Source: JBKBMT01 sp046295655 (GTDB lineage Bacteria; Pseudomonadota; Alphaproteobacteria; Rhodobacterales; Rhodobacteraceae). Taken from it: 64,000 bases of DNA. Positions 1 to 7,991 of this stretch are shown piece after piece. Below the pieces are notes generated by a model that saw nothing but the letters and a program-made list of their open reading frames with translations, did not search any database and was not told the origin of the DNA. The translations under genes were made by a program, and so were the position numbers. Within the stretch, counting starts at the first letter, position 1. Each line of letters opens with the position of its first letter. The DNA lies in the NCBI GenBank assembly GCA_046295655.1, contig JBKBMT010000005.1, positions 1 to 64,000 on the forward strand, given 5' to 3'.

Positions 1-38
1 GATGGCCACCCTGGATCACACCGCCGACGGCGGTGAAA

Positions 39-155
39 TTACACCAGCTCCTCGGACGCTAACTGCGCCAGATCGCGTTCGGCGGCCTGCGCGCGGGCCG
101 TTTGGGCGGCCAGTTCAGCGCGTAGTCTGGCGATTTCGGAAGCGGCATCTGACAT
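39..155 (-). pseudogene. tnpC: IS66 TnpC transposase, 5' stub
   Basis: The frame opens with an ATG 60 bp downstream of tnpB and encodes 38 residues, MSDAASEIARLRAEL then a Gln/Ala/Arg-rich helix ending ASEELV, followed by TAA. The N-terminal coiled-coil start is what IS66 TnpC proteins have. The zinc-binding and DDE catalytic parts are absent. The stop directly follows the point where similarity to the expected family sequence fades, and the next bases hold an 8-bp palindrome (about 20-36). I read this as a tnpC broken by insertion or deletion, so the element cannot transpose on its own. Confidence 0.7.
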
Positions 156-214
156 GGCAGAGGACTATCACAACTGCCCCGGATCGCCAATAAAAACAGG
201 CGTTTCAGTAGAGA

Positions 215-565
215 TTATCCAGCCTTTACAGGCCTTTGTGTCCAGCGCGGATTGCGCCAATCGATGCCCTCAAGAAGATAGCCGAGCTGTGCAGACGATA
301 TCGAAACGGCCGTCCCATCCTGACTCACCGGCCAGATGAATTTCCCTGCCTCGAGCCGCTTCACATACAATGACATACCGACCCCATCATGCCAGAGCAG
401 CTTCACCAGATCGCCTTTGCGGCCACGAAAGCAGAAGATTTCGCCGCCATGCGGGTCACGGCCAAGTCCCTGCTGCACCGCCAGCGCCAGGGTGTTCATC
501 CCACGCCGCATGTCCGTCACGCCGCCGGCGATCCAAACCTTGGTGCCAGCCGGAAACGCGATCAT
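215..565 (-). CDS. tnpB: IS66 family accessory protein TnpB
   Basis: This 116-residue protein is the IS66 Orf2 (PF05717) accessory protein, which is needed for transposition of IS66 elements but has no known catalytic role. It shows the family signatures: an N-terminal block with GGVTDMRRGMNTLA, then FCFRGRKGDLVKLLWHDGVG, and a C-terminal segment with the lysine- and glutamate-rich KRLEAGKF. Its length matches intact family members. Its ATG overlaps the tnpA stop in an ATGA, so the two are translationally coupled. It is intact although the downstream tnpC is broken. Confidence 0.92.
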   Translation of the reverse strand: MIAFPAGTKVWIAGGVTDMRRGMNTLALAVQQGLGRDPHGGEIFCFRGRKGDLVKLLWHDGVGMSLYVKRLEAGKFIWPVSQDGTAVSISSAQLGYLLEGIDWRNPRWTQRPVKAG

Positions 566-978
566 GCCGGATCCAGCGCCTGCACAAGGCGCGTCAGCGC
601 CACCGGATCGATTGTCGCCGCGACCGAAAGGCGCCTGCCGTTCAGAAGCGTGATCTCTGCCCGCTCGACCGAGGTCGACGCAGGCATCGGCTGCGGTTCA
701 GCTGGCTCCGCTGGCACCTCAGAGGGCGCGAGTGTCACCGGCATGAACCGCAACGGTGCGGCACCGCCAGCAAGTTCGCCGTCGCGATATTGACGCCGCC
801 AGCGCACCAGCAGCGTTCGACCAATATCATGGCGACGCGCTGTCTCGGCCATGCTCCCGCGCGGGCCGAAACTCTCTTCCACAATGCGAACCTTCTGCGC
901 ACCCGTCCAGCGCCGACGGCGGCCGGTATCGGTCACAGATAGAATCTCGACTTCGGGTCTGTATCTATGGTCGGACAT
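562..978 (-). CDS. tnpA: IS66 family transposition protein TnpA
   Basis: This 138-residue protein is the first gene of the IS66 element. Residues about 20-65 form a helix-turn-helix of the Tnp_1/IS3-OrfA type (RRWTGAQKVRIVEES, then ETARRHDIGRTLLVRWRRQ). The rest is a low-complexity Pro/Ala/Glu linker and a short C-terminal domain ending in RLVQALDPA. Family members bind the element ends. The start lies about 60 bp inside the terminal repeat, leaving room for a promoter. Nothing suggests inactivation of this gene itself. Confidence 0.9.
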   Translation of the reverse strand: MSDHRYRPEVEILSVTDTGRRRRWTGAQKVRIVEESFGPRGSMAETARRHDIGRTLLVRWRRQYRDGELAGGAAPLRFMPVTLAPSEVPAEPAEPQPMPASTSVERAEITLLNGRRLSVAATIDPVALTRLVQALDPA

Positions 979-1007
979 AACGTCGGATCTAAGCGGAAAT
1001 CTTCAGC

Positions 1008-1037
1008 GCAAAAAGACGGCCCCCGGCGTAGGCTTAC
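1008..1037 (-). repeat. IS66 terminal inverted repeat (tnpA-proximal end)
   Basis: Read on the minus strand from 1037 the end begins GTAAGCCTACGCCGGGGGC, matching the GTAAGC start typical of IS66 termini. It sits about 60 bp upstream of the tnpA start. The partner repeat is outside the window or lost, so the repeat length is an estimate. Confidence 0.65.
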
Positions 1038-1402
1038 GCGCCGTCCGCGGGAGTGTCCTGACTGAACAGGTTGACCCAGCCGTCGCCGTGCCGCCGCCAG
1101 ATCGAACTGACGAACATGGTTTCCTCCCGCTCGGCCCCGGTGCGCAGATAGCGGACCCGATAGGCGATCAGACCCAGACCGGGCGCAAGGGCGAGGATCC
1201 GGATCTCGTCCATCGCGTATCGCCGAACGGTCGGACCGGCCGCCAGTGCGGCGACATGGTCGTCGCGGCCGACAAAGCCTGAAGGATAGACGCCGAGAAA
1301 GTCCGGATCCAGCGCCGCCAGATCCGCCGCGGGATCGCCGCGAACCAGCGCCTCCCATACCGCGCCTTCGCAGGTCAGCAAGGTGCGCTCAAGCCCGTCC
1401 AC
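1034..1402 (-). CDS. DUF4440/SnoaL-like protein whose stop codon lies in the IS66 end
   Basis: The 122-residue protein resembles the NTF2-like DUF4440 family: an N-terminal helix (LERTLLTCEGAVWEALVRGD), a DFLGVYPSG strand, a central YAMDEIRI strand and a C-terminal WRRHGDGWVNLFSQDTP strand. These domains are small cone-shaped folds used as enzymes or ligand binders; no specific substrate can be named. Length is normal for the family. The stop TAA (1034-1036) is part of the IS66 terminal GTAAGC, so the insertion replaced the last codons. As the NTF2 core ends at the W-x-N-L-F-S strand, the product is probably still functional. It starts just upstream of the OmpA-domain gene stop. Confidence 0.7.
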   Translation of the reverse strand: MDGLERTLLTCEGAVWEALVRGDPAADLAALDPDFLGVYPSGFVGRDDHVAALAAGPTVRRYAMDEIRILALAPGLGLIAYRVRYLRTGAEREETMFVSSIWRRHGDGWVNLFSQDTPADGA

Positions 1403-1403
1403 C

Positions 1404-3362
1404 CTATCTTTCCGTCAGCTTGAGTTCGATGCGCCGGTTCTGGGCGCGCGCTTCTGGGCTGTCACCCGCCGCGACGGGCCGGTATTCGCCGAAGCCGGTC
1501 GCGGCCATCCGCTCAGGCGGGAAGCCCAGCACGTCCTGCATGTAGCGCACCACCGAAAGCGCCCGCGCCTGGCTCAGCTCCCAGTTGTCGCGAAACTGCC
1601 CGAGACCCGACAGCGGCACGTTGTCGGTATGGCCGTCCACGCGCAGGATCCAGTCGATGCCCGGCGGGATGTCGTCGGCGATTTCGGACAGGATGGCGGC
1701 GACCCGGGCAATCTGCGCCTGCCCCTCCGGCGCAAGATCCGCCGCGCCGGGCTGGAACAGCACCTCGGAGGAGAACACGAACCGGTCGCCGACGATGCGC
1801 ACGCCCTCCCGGCCGGCCAGCACGTCCCGCAACTGGCCGAAGAACTCGGACCGGAAGCGTTCCAGCTGCTGCGCCTCCTGTTCCAGTCGCCGCCGCTCTG
1901 CCTCTTCCAGCGCCGCACGGGCAGCCTCGGCCTCGGCGCGTGCCGCTTCGGCATCGGCACGGCGACGTTCCTCGCTTGCGACCCGGGCAAGGGCAGCGTT
2001 CAGCTGGCTGCCCAGCGCCTCGATCTGGATCCGGGCCTCGGCATCGCGCTCGGCCGAAGCGTCGAGGATCGCCTGCAACCGGCCAAGCTCCGCCCGCAGG
2101 ACGGCGACCTGTTCGTTCAGAAGCGCGACCTGACGCGCGGCCTCGGTGCTCCGGCCCTGTTCCTCCGCCAGCCGCGCCTCGGCCGTGGCCAGAAGCCTCG
2201 CGCGCTGTTCGGCCAGCGTCAGGGCGTCGGCCGCGCGACCCTCTGCAGCAAACTGCGCGGCAAGCGCGGACGCAAGTTCTGCCCGGACGGCGTCGCGATC
2301 GGCGCCCTCGGCCCGCAGACGGGCAAGTTCCTCTTCGGTGGTCCGCCGGGCAACAAGGGCCGCGGCGAGCCGGGCGTCCAGATCGGCCTGCGCCGCCTGT
2401 GCGCCGGCCAGCAGCGTCAGGGTTTCCTCGGCGCGTCGCCGCTGTTCCTCAAGCGCAAGCGTCATCGCCGTCAGCTCCGCCTGCGCATTCTCCAGCCGCT
2501 GCCGCAGCGCGTCGGCCGCTGCCGCCTCGGCCAGGCGCGCGGCTTCCTCGGCGGACAGTTCGGCCTCGGCTTCGGCCAGCCGGGCGCGCAGCGCCTCGGC
2601 CGCGGCCAGTTCCGCCAGCCGGGCCCGCTCGGTTTCGGAAAGCTCTGCCTCGAGCGCGCCGATCCGACTTTCGGCGGCCTGCTCGGTGGCCGCCAGCCGC
2701 GCGGCGAGATCAGCAAGCGAGGCGCGGCGCTCGGCCGCATCGCGCCGCAGATCGGCCACCAGCGCCTCGAGCGCCTCGCGCCGGGCGGCGGCAAGACGGG
2801 CCTCCTCGGCCGCGGCGTCGATCTCGGTCCGGGCGGCGGCCAGGGCAAGCTGCATCGCCTCGGCCTCGGTCATCAGGCGCGTGCGCTCCGCTTCCAGCCC
2901 GTCAAGTTCGCCCGCCAGCCGCGCGCCCTCGTCCCGGGCGCTGTCGCGCTCGGCGATCAGCGCCAGAACCTGCCGCTCGAAATCGGCGATCCGGTTGCCG
3001 GCCGCTGCCAGTTCCCCCTCGCGCTCCGTCAGCCTTGCGGTCAGCGCGGCGATCAATGCCGCCTGCGCCGCCCCTTCCTCCTGCGCCGCCGACAGGGCGC
3101 CCGACAGGCGTCCGGCCTCGGCCTCGGCGCGGGCGGCCCGCGTGCGTTCGAGGCCCAGAGCGTCGGCAAGCCCGGCCACCTGTTCGGCAAGCGCATCAAG
3201 CTGGCTGTCCTGGGCGGTGATCGTGTCGCGCAGCGCGGTCTGCACGATCATGAAGATCGACAGCACGAACATCAGCACCAGAAGAAGCGCCGTCATCGCA
3301 TCGACGAAACCGGGCCAGATCGAACCCGACATGCGGGACGCCGCGCGGCGCGACAGGGCCAT
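1404..3362 (-). CDS. MotB-like OmpA-domain protein with a long coiled coil
   Basis: This 652-residue inner-membrane protein probably anchors a proton-driven channel to peptidoglycan. One membrane helix lies at about 19-43 and carries Asp21 in FVDAMTALLLVLMF, aligning with the proton-carrying Asp of MotB. Residues about 45-490 are almost uninterrupted Ala/Glu/Arg/Leu heptads, predicted as coiled coil. The OmpA/MotB domain fills about 500-652 (DGHTDNVPLSG, NWELSQARALSVVRYM, NRRIELKL). MotB proteins are about 300 residues, so the stalk is greatly extended. The gene follows the channel gene at 3366-4538 by 3 bp, which indicates one operon. A shorter start at Met11 is possible. Function beyond stator or envelope coupling is unknown. 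Confidence 0.85.
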   Translation of the reverse strand: MALSRRAASRMSGSIWPGFVDAMTALLLVLMFVLSIFMIVQTALRDTITAQDSQLDALAEQVAGLADALGLERTRAARAEAEAGRLSGALSAAQEEGAAQAALIAALTARLTEREGELAAAGNRIADFERQVLALIAERDSARDEGARLAGELDGLEAERTRLMTEAEAMQLALAAARTEIDAAAEEARLAAARREALEALVADLRRDAAERRASLADLAARLAATEQAAESRIGALEAELSETERARLAELAAAEALRARLAEAEAELSAEEAARLAEAAAADALRQRLENAQAELTAMTLALEEQRRRAEETLTLLAGAQAAQADLDARLAAALVARRTTEEELARLRAEGADRDAVRAELASALAAQFAAEGRAADALTLAEQRARLLATAEARLAEEQGRSTEAARQVALLNEQVAVLRAELGRLQAILDASAERDAEARIQIEALGSQLNAALARVASEERRRADAEAARAEAEAARAALEEAERRRLEQEAQQLERFRSEFFGQLRDVLAGREGVRIVGDRFVFSSEVLFQPGAADLAPEGQAQIARVAAILSEIADDIPPGIDWILRVDGHTDNVPLSGLGQFRDNWELSQARALSVVRYMQDVLGFPPERMAATGFGEYRPVAAGDSPEARAQNRRIELKLTER

Positions 3363-3365
3363 GGC

Positions 3366-4538
3366 CTAGCGCACCCCCGTGCGCGACAGCTGCCGGACGG
3401 CCGCGGTCAGCGCAGCGAGATCTGACCGCAGGTCGCTGATGCTTTCCTGCCGGCCGGCAGAGATTTCCTCAAGGATACGCAACAGTTGCACATCCATGGA
3501 CCGCAGCCGCATGCGGCTTTCGGCGTCCAGTTCGGCGCCGGTGTCGCGCGGGCCGGCCGCAAGTGCCTCGGCCAGCCGGTCCTGGCTTTCGGCGATCTGC
3601 GCCAGCGACGCGGCAAGACGGGCCGCAAGATCGCGGTCCGGCCGCAGATCCTCCGCAAGTAGCCGGAAGCCGTCGCGCAAGGCCTCGCGGTCGGCTTCGA
3701 TCCGGGCGTCCTGGGCCTCCATCCGTGCCACGATCTGGTCCAGCGCCGCGGCGAAGGCCGAATGATCTCCACCCCCTTCTCCCTCTGCGGTGGCCACGCC
3801 GAGGCGGGTGATCGAGGACAGCCATTCCTCCAGTTCGCGATAGAAGCGGTTCTGCCCATGGCTGGCGAAAAGCTCCAGAAGCCCGACCACCAGCGACCCT
3901 GCGAGCCCCAGCAGCGACGAGGAAAAGGCGGTGCCCATGCCGCCAAGCTGCGCCTCGAGCCCCAGCATCAGCTTGTCGAACACTTCGATCCCGCTTTCGC
4001 CTTCCTGCGGGGCCAGGCTTCGGATCGTTTCGACCACCGCCGGCACGGTTGTCGCGAGGCCATAGAAGGTTCCCAGAAGGCCTAGGAAGATCAGCAGGTT
4101 GACGATATAGCGCGTGATGTCCCGCGCCTCGTCGATGCGGGTGGCGACCGAGTCGAGGATGGACCGGGACGAGGTGGCCGAGATCTGTGTGCGCGCGCCG
4201 CGGGTGCGCAGCAGCGCGGCAAGCGGCGCCAGCAGTCGCGGCGCGGCGGTGAAATCGTGTCCCGGCCGGTTGGCCACGAAATCCTCGATCCAGCTGACCG
4301 AGACGACCAGCTGATAGACCTGCCAGACACAGGCACCGATGCCGATCAGGAACACCAGGCCGATGAAGCCGTTCAGCCAGACATTGGCCAGAAAGACATC
4401 CGACACCGCCGGAAAGACAAGCCAGGCCCCTGCCGCCGTCAGCGCCGTCACGATGAGCATCAGCACGATCTGCCTGACCGGCTGCGTGAACATCGCCGGA
4501 GTGGCGCGACGGGGTTTCTCCACTGGCGACCTGCCCAT
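3366..4538 (-). CDS. MotA/TolQ/ExbB-family proton channel protein
   Basis: A 390-residue membrane protein with helices at about 21-41, 55-78, 144-168 and 202-225. The last two carry the MotA/TolQ/ExbB signature ([14 protein letters not shown] and [15 protein letters not shown]). The C-terminal 140 residues are a charged cytoplasmic helical tail with the repeating pattern [12 protein letters not shown]. The reading frame stays open much further upstream, but the membrane segments and the ATG at 4538 set the start. It is the first gene of a two-gene operon with the MotB-like partner. TolQ/ExbB proteins are about 230 residues, so the long tail is notable. I infer an ion-driven stator; the driven process is not known. 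Confidence 0.82.
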   Translation of the reverse strand: MGRSPVEKPRRATPAMFTQPVRQIVLMLIVTALTAAGAWLVFPAVSDVFLANVWLNGFIGLVFLIGIGACVWQVYQLVVSVSWIEDFVANRPGHDFTAAPRLLAPLAALLRTRGARTQISATSSRSILDSVATRIDEARDITRYIVNLLIFLGLLGTFYGLATTVPAVVETIRSLAPQEGESGIEVFDKLMLGLEAQLGGMGTAFSSSLLGLAGSLVVGLLELFASHGQNRFYRELEEWLSSITRLGVATAEGEGGGDHSAFAAALDQIVARMEAQDARIEADREALRDGFRLLAEDLRPDRDLAARLAASLAQIAESQDRLAEALAAGPRDTGAELDAESRMRLRSMDVQLLRILEEISAGRQESISDLRSDLAALTAAVRQLSRTGVR

Positions 4539-4686
4539 GTTTTTCTGCCCTGACAATAGGGCCGGGGCGACACGCTGCCAACCGTCAATGCACAGCCGCA
4601 AGCGATGTCGGTTAGCGCAAACACACGGCGCTGGCCTCTGCACGGTGCCCGGGCTATCACGGTGCGGGCCAGGATCGGAGGAGGCG

Positions 4687-5340
4687 ATGACACCAGGCGA
4701 TGCAAGTGCGCGGATGCGTGCGATCTGCGCGATGGCGCCGGTGGTGCCGGTGCTGGTGGTCGAGGATGCCGACCGCGCCGAAGCACTGGCACGGGCGCTG
4801 GTCGCGGGCGGGCTGCCGGTGCTCGAGGTCACGCTCCGGACCCGGGCGGCGCTGACGGCGATCCGGCGTATGGCGGCGGTTCCCGGCGCAATGGTCGGCG
4901 CCGGCACGCTCCTGTCACCCGCCGATGCGCGGGCAGCGGTGGACGCGGGCGCGCGTTTCGGCGTTTCGCCGGGCGCGACCGACCGTCTGCTCGACGCCTG
5001 CGAGACAGAGGCTCTTCCCCTGCTGCCCGGTGCGGCGACTGCCTCCGAGGCGATGCGCCTTCTCGAACGGGGGTACGACGCGCAGAAGTTCTTTCCCGCC
5101 GAACCGGCCGGCGGGGCGCGCATGCTGGCGGCGCTGGCAGGTCCGCTGCCGCAGGTCGCCTTCTGCCCGACGGGGGGGATCGGCCCCGACAATGCCGGCG
5201 CCTATCTGCGCTTGCCGTCGGTGATGTGCGTCGGCGGAAGCTGGGTCGCGCCCGCGGCCGCCGTCGCCGCCGGCGACTGGGACCGGATCGAGCGACTGGC
5301 GCGCGACGCCGCCGCAATGGCGCGGGTCAGCCGGCGGTGA
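4687..5340 (+). CDS. eda: 2-dehydro-3-deoxy-phosphogluconate aldolase (KDPG/KHG aldolase)
   Basis: This 217-residue cytoplasmic class I aldolase cleaves KDPG to pyruvate and glyceraldehyde 3-phosphate in the Entner-Doudoroff pathway. The Schiff-base lysine is Lys134 in [10 protein letters not shown]. The general acid/base Glu47 lies in VLEVTLRT, and the phosphate loop is in [10 protein letters not shown]. The start ATG has GGAGG 7 bp upstream. The gene stands alone, without edd or zwf nearby, and its last 14 bp overlap the convergent monooxygenase gene. The family includes KHG and KDPGal aldolases, so the exact sugar acid is not certain. Confidence 0.93.
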   Translation: MTPGDASARMRAICAMAPVVPVLVVEDADRAEALARALVAGGLPVLEVTLRTRAALTAIRRMAAVPGAMVGAGTLLSPADARAAVDAGARFGVSPGATDRLLDACETEALPLLPGAATASEAMRLLERGYDAQKFFPAEPAGGARMLAALAGPLPQVAFCPTGGIGPDNAGAYLRLPSVMCVGGSWVAPAAAVAAGDWDRIERLARDAAAMARVSRR

Positions 5341-6511
5341 CGTCGAAATCGTAGAGCCAGTCCAGCCGGCGCATGATCCGGTCGGGCGCCACAGCCCCGG
5401 CGAGCCGCAGCGCCGCATACCCGATCGTCCGCGCCGGCCCGGACAGATGATAGGCCCGGGCGTTGTCGTCTGCTGCGGCCACGATGCGCGCGCAGCGTGG
5501 CGCCCGCGCGGCCTGATAGGCCGCCAGCGCCGCGGCCGCTCCGTCGTGACCCGCAAGCGCCGCGGTCAGCGCCCAGGCATCCTCCAGCGCCATGTTCGCC
5601 CCCTGCGCAAGGAACGGCAGGGTCGGGTGCGCGGCATCGCCCAGGATCGCCACGCCGCGTTCCCGGCCCGTCCAGCCCCAGCGCCGCGCGACCGGATGCC
5701 GGAACAGCCCCCACAGCCAGCAGTAATCGACCCGCTCCAGCCAGCCGCGCACCCGGGGCGAGAAATCTGCGAAGGCCAGCCGCATTTCCATCGCGTCGTC
5801 CTGAAGCGACCAGCTCTCCTGCACCCAGTGGTCGCGTTCCTCGACGGCGACGATGTTGCGCAGGGTTCCGCCGCGCAGCGGATAGGTGACCAGATGCCGC
5901 CCGGGCCCGAGATGCACTTCGGCCACCGGCGCGACGCCGGGCTCGGCCGCGATCACCGCGCGCCACGCGGTCTGGCGGGTGAAGAAGGGGCGCGCCGGAC
6001 CCTCCAGCGCGGCGCGCACCACCGAATGCAGGCCGTCCGCCCCGATCAGCAGCGACGGGCGCAGGATCGCCCCCTGCCCGGTGTGCAGCACCGGGCCATC
6101 CTCGGCCATATCGACGCTGACCCCGCGCTGCCGCAGCCGGATGTCCACCCCGGCGTCACGCGCCCCCTGCGCGAGGATCGCAATCAGGTCTGCCCGGTGC
6201 ACAAGCCGGAACCCGCCCGGCCAGCGTCGCCCGAGATCGAGGCGGACGAGTAGCGCATCGGTCGCACCGTCGCGCAGTTCGGCCGCCTCGGTCACGGGCC
6301 AGTCGTCCGGCAGGTCGAGCCCGAGTGCGGCCAGCACGCGCAGCCCGTTCGGGCTGAGCTGAAGCCCCGCGCCCACTTCGCGGATCGCATCGGCCTGTTC
6401 CAGAACCGTGACATGCGCCCCGCGCAGCGCCAGCGCGCGGGCCACGGCAAGGCCGGCGACACCAGCGCCGAGCACGCAGATATCCTTGCCGATCAGTGTC
6501 ATCCCGGGCAC
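5327..6511 (-). CDS. FAD-dependent monooxygenase (salicylate/3-hydroxybenzoate hydroxylase type)
   Basis: The 394-residue protein has the PF01494 flavoprotein hydroxylase layout: a dinucleotide fold near residues 10-20 ([19 protein letters not shown]), an [15 protein letters not shown] block with the DG motif at about 160, and [22 protein letters not shown] at about 280, where Asp and Pro contact FAD. Such enzymes use NAD(P)H and O2 to hydroxylate small aromatics. Its length equals that of salicylate hydroxylases. The start could instead be the ATG three codons inside. It overlaps eda tail to tail by 14 bp and sits 21 bp downstream of dksA, perhaps sharing its transcript. The substrate cannot be set from sequence. 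Confidence 0.85.
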   Translation of the reverse strand: MPGMTLIGKDICVLGAGVAGLAVARALALRGAHVTVLEQADAIREVGAGLQLSPNGLRVLAALGLDLPDDWPVTEAAELRDGATDALLVRLDLGRRWPGGFRLVHRADLIAILAQGARDAGVDIRLRQRGVSVDMAEDGPVLHTGQGAILRPSLLIGADGLHSVVRAALEGPARPFFTRQTAWRAVIAAEPGVAPVAEVHLGPGRHLVTYPLRGGTLRNIVAVEERDHWVQESWSLQDDAMEMRLAFADFSPRVRGWLERVDYCWLWGLFRHPVARRWGWTGRERGVAILGDAAHPTLPFLAQGANMALEDAWALTAALAGHDGAAAALAAYQAARAPRCARIVAAADDNARAYHLSGPARTIGYAALRLAGAVAPDRIMRRLDWLYDFDVTAG

Positions 6512-6532
6512 TCCCTGCCGCGGGTCGGACCG

Positions 6533-6955
6533 TCAGTCGTCGCGATGAACCCGCTCGCGACGCTCGTGCCGCTCCTGCGCCTCGAGGGTCATGGTGGCGA
6601 TCGGGCGGGCGTCGAGGCGGCGAAGGCTGATCGGCTCGCCCGTCATCTCGCAATAGCCGTACTCGCCGTTCTCGATCCGCCGCAGCGCCGCATCGATCTT
6701 GGCGATCAGCTTGCGCTGCCGGTCGCGGGTGCGCAGCTCCAGCGCCCGGTCGGTCTCCTCGGAGGCGCGGTCGGCCAGATCGGGCACATTGCGGGCGCTC
6801 TCGGTCAGGCCCTCGAGGGTCTCGGCGCTCTGGTTCAGAAGTTCGTTCTTCCAGACAAGGAGCTTGCGGCGGAAGTATTCCAGCTGACGCTCGTTCATGA
6901 ACGGTTCGTCCTCTGCGGGGCGATAATCCTCCGGCAGGAACACTTCGGCTTTCAT
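6533..6955 (-). CDS. dksA: DksA-type RNA polymerase-binding transcription factor, degenerate zinc finger
   Basis: This 140-residue protein binds the secondary channel of RNA polymerase with ppGpp to control stable-RNA and amino-acid promoters. The order is PAEDEPFMNERQLEYFR, a coiled-coil hairpin to about residue 90 (DRASEETDRALELRTRDR, with the tip Asp residues), a globular region YGYCEMTGEPI and a C-terminal helix. Only one cysteine remains where four-Cys DksA has CxxC-x17-CxxC, as in alphaproteobacterial low-cysteine forms. Start choice: ATG at 6955 with GAGAGGAAG upstream fits the family; an upstream in-frame ATG at 7006 would add 17 residues. Confidence 0.9.
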   Translation of the reverse strand: MKAEVFLPEDYRPAEDEPFMNERQLEYFRRKLLVWKNELLNQSAETLEGLTESARNVPDLADRASEETDRALELRTRDRQRKLIAKIDAALRRIENGEYGYCEMTGEPISLRRLDARPIATMTLEAQERHERRERVHRDD

Positions 6956-7134
6956 TCTGACTTCCTCTCGCACACCGGACAGAACGATCTGTTGAATTTC
7001 GGACATCCGGCACCCCTTGCGGCGGCTCTTACTCCATGCCACCGGCATTGTCACTAGCGGATGGGCCGGGTTGCGGCGAAATGGTGGCGTGCTAGGTTGC
7101 ACGGCGAAAATCCGGTGACGCTGCGGGCAAGTCC

Positions 7135-7980
7135 ATGAAATTCCGATCAACCGAACGTTATGTCGCGGGCGACGACCTGACGCTTGCCGTGAATGCCGCG
7201 GTGACCTTGCAGCGGCCGCTTCTGGTCAAGGGCGAGCCCGGCACAGGCAAGACCGAGCTGGCCCGCGAGGTGGCGAAAAGCCTCGGCCTGCCGCTGATCG
7301 AATGGCATGTGAAATCGACCACCCGCGCCCAGCAGGGGCTCTACGAATACGATGCGGTCAGCCGCCTGCGCGACAGCCAGCTCGGCGACGAACGGGTGCG
7401 CGACGTGCGCAACTACATCCGCAAGGGCAAGCTGTGGGAGGCGTTCGAGGCCGACACCCGCGTGGTGCTGCTGATCGACGAGATCGACAAGGCCGACATC
7501 GAGTTCCCGAACGACCTGCTTCAGGAACTCGACCGGATGGAGTTCTATGTCTACGAGACCGGCGAGACGGTGCAGGCCCGGCACCGGCCGGTGGTGATCA
7601 TCACCTCGAACAACGAGAAGGAGCTTCCCGACGCCTTCCTGCGCCGGTGCTTCTTCCACTACATACGCTTTCCCGACGAGGCAGTGCTGCGCCAGATCGT
7701 GGCGGTGCATTTCCCCGGTATGAAGGAGAAGGTTCTGGCCGAGGCGCTGACCCAGTTCTACGAGATCCGCGAGGCACCGGGGCTTAAGAAGAAGCCATCC
7801 ACCTCGGAAGTGCTGGACTGGCTGAAGCTGATCCTTGCCGAAGACCTGTCGGCCGAGGATCTGAAGCGCGACCCGGCAAGCCTTCTGCCCAGGCTGCACG
7901 GGGCGCTCCTGAAGAACGAACAGGACGTGCATCTGTTCGAGCGGCTGGCCTTCATGGCCCGGCGCCAGCAGGGGCGATAG
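7135..7980 (+). CDS. MoxR-family AAA+ ATPase
   Basis: A 281-residue cytoplasmic AAA+ protein. Walker A is GEPGTGKT at 33-40 and Walker B LLIDEID at 112-118. Sensor 1 is IITSNNEKELPDAF and the arginine finger FLRRCFFHY. A C-terminal lid follows. MoxR proteins act as chaperones for metal insertion or complex maturation, usually with a VWA-domain partner. That partner is probably the CoxE-like gene at 10556-11740, reached across xthA, a DUF2927 lipoprotein and a tiny membrane protein. It is divergent from dksA. No cofactor enzyme is adjacent, so its client is unknown. Confidence 0.9.
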   Translation: MKFRSTERYVAGDDLTLAVNAAVTLQRPLLVKGEPGTGKTELAREVAKSLGLPLIEWHVKSTTRAQQGLYEYDAVSRLRDSQLGDERVRDVRNYIRKGKLWEAFEADTRVVLLIDEIDKADIEFPNDLLQELDRMEFYVYETGETVQARHRPVVIITSNNEKELPDAFLRRCFFHYIRFPDEAVLRQIVAVHFPGMKEKVLAEALTQFYEIREAPGLKKKPSTSEVLDWLKLILAEDLSAEDLKRDPASLLPRLHGALLKNEQDVHLFERLAFMARRQQGR

Positions 7981-7991
7981 GCCGGGCGGGT

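Larger units (their letters stand above)
39..1037 (-). mobile_element. IS66-family insertion sequence, right part, truncated in tnpC
   Basis: Three minus-strand genes in the IS66 order tnpA-tnpB-tnpC lie here. The terminus at 1037 reads GTAAGCCTACGCC inward, and GTAAGC is the usual IS66-family end. tnpA and tnpB are intact, but the tnpC frame stops after 38 codons at 39-41, where a full tnpC runs to about 500 codons. The bases left of about 43 therefore seem foreign to the element: either another insertion or a deletion junction. The left terminus and the 8-bp target duplication are not visible, so the element cannot be bounded completely. Confidence 0.85.

Noticed and set aside
1383..3425. 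A 680-codon plus-strand frame opposite the coiled-coil gene
   Set aside because: It mirrors the Glu/Ala/Arg-rich coding of the minus-strand gene, has no family features and results from high GC at third positions.
1404..4538. Zorya defence system
   Set aside because: Only ZorA/B-like architecture is present; no ZorC, ZorD or ZorE genes and no other defence genes are nearby.
3366..5192. A 608-codon start for the channel gene
   Set aside because: The first 218 codons are antisense to eda and have no membrane or family features; the ATG at 4538 precedes the first helix.
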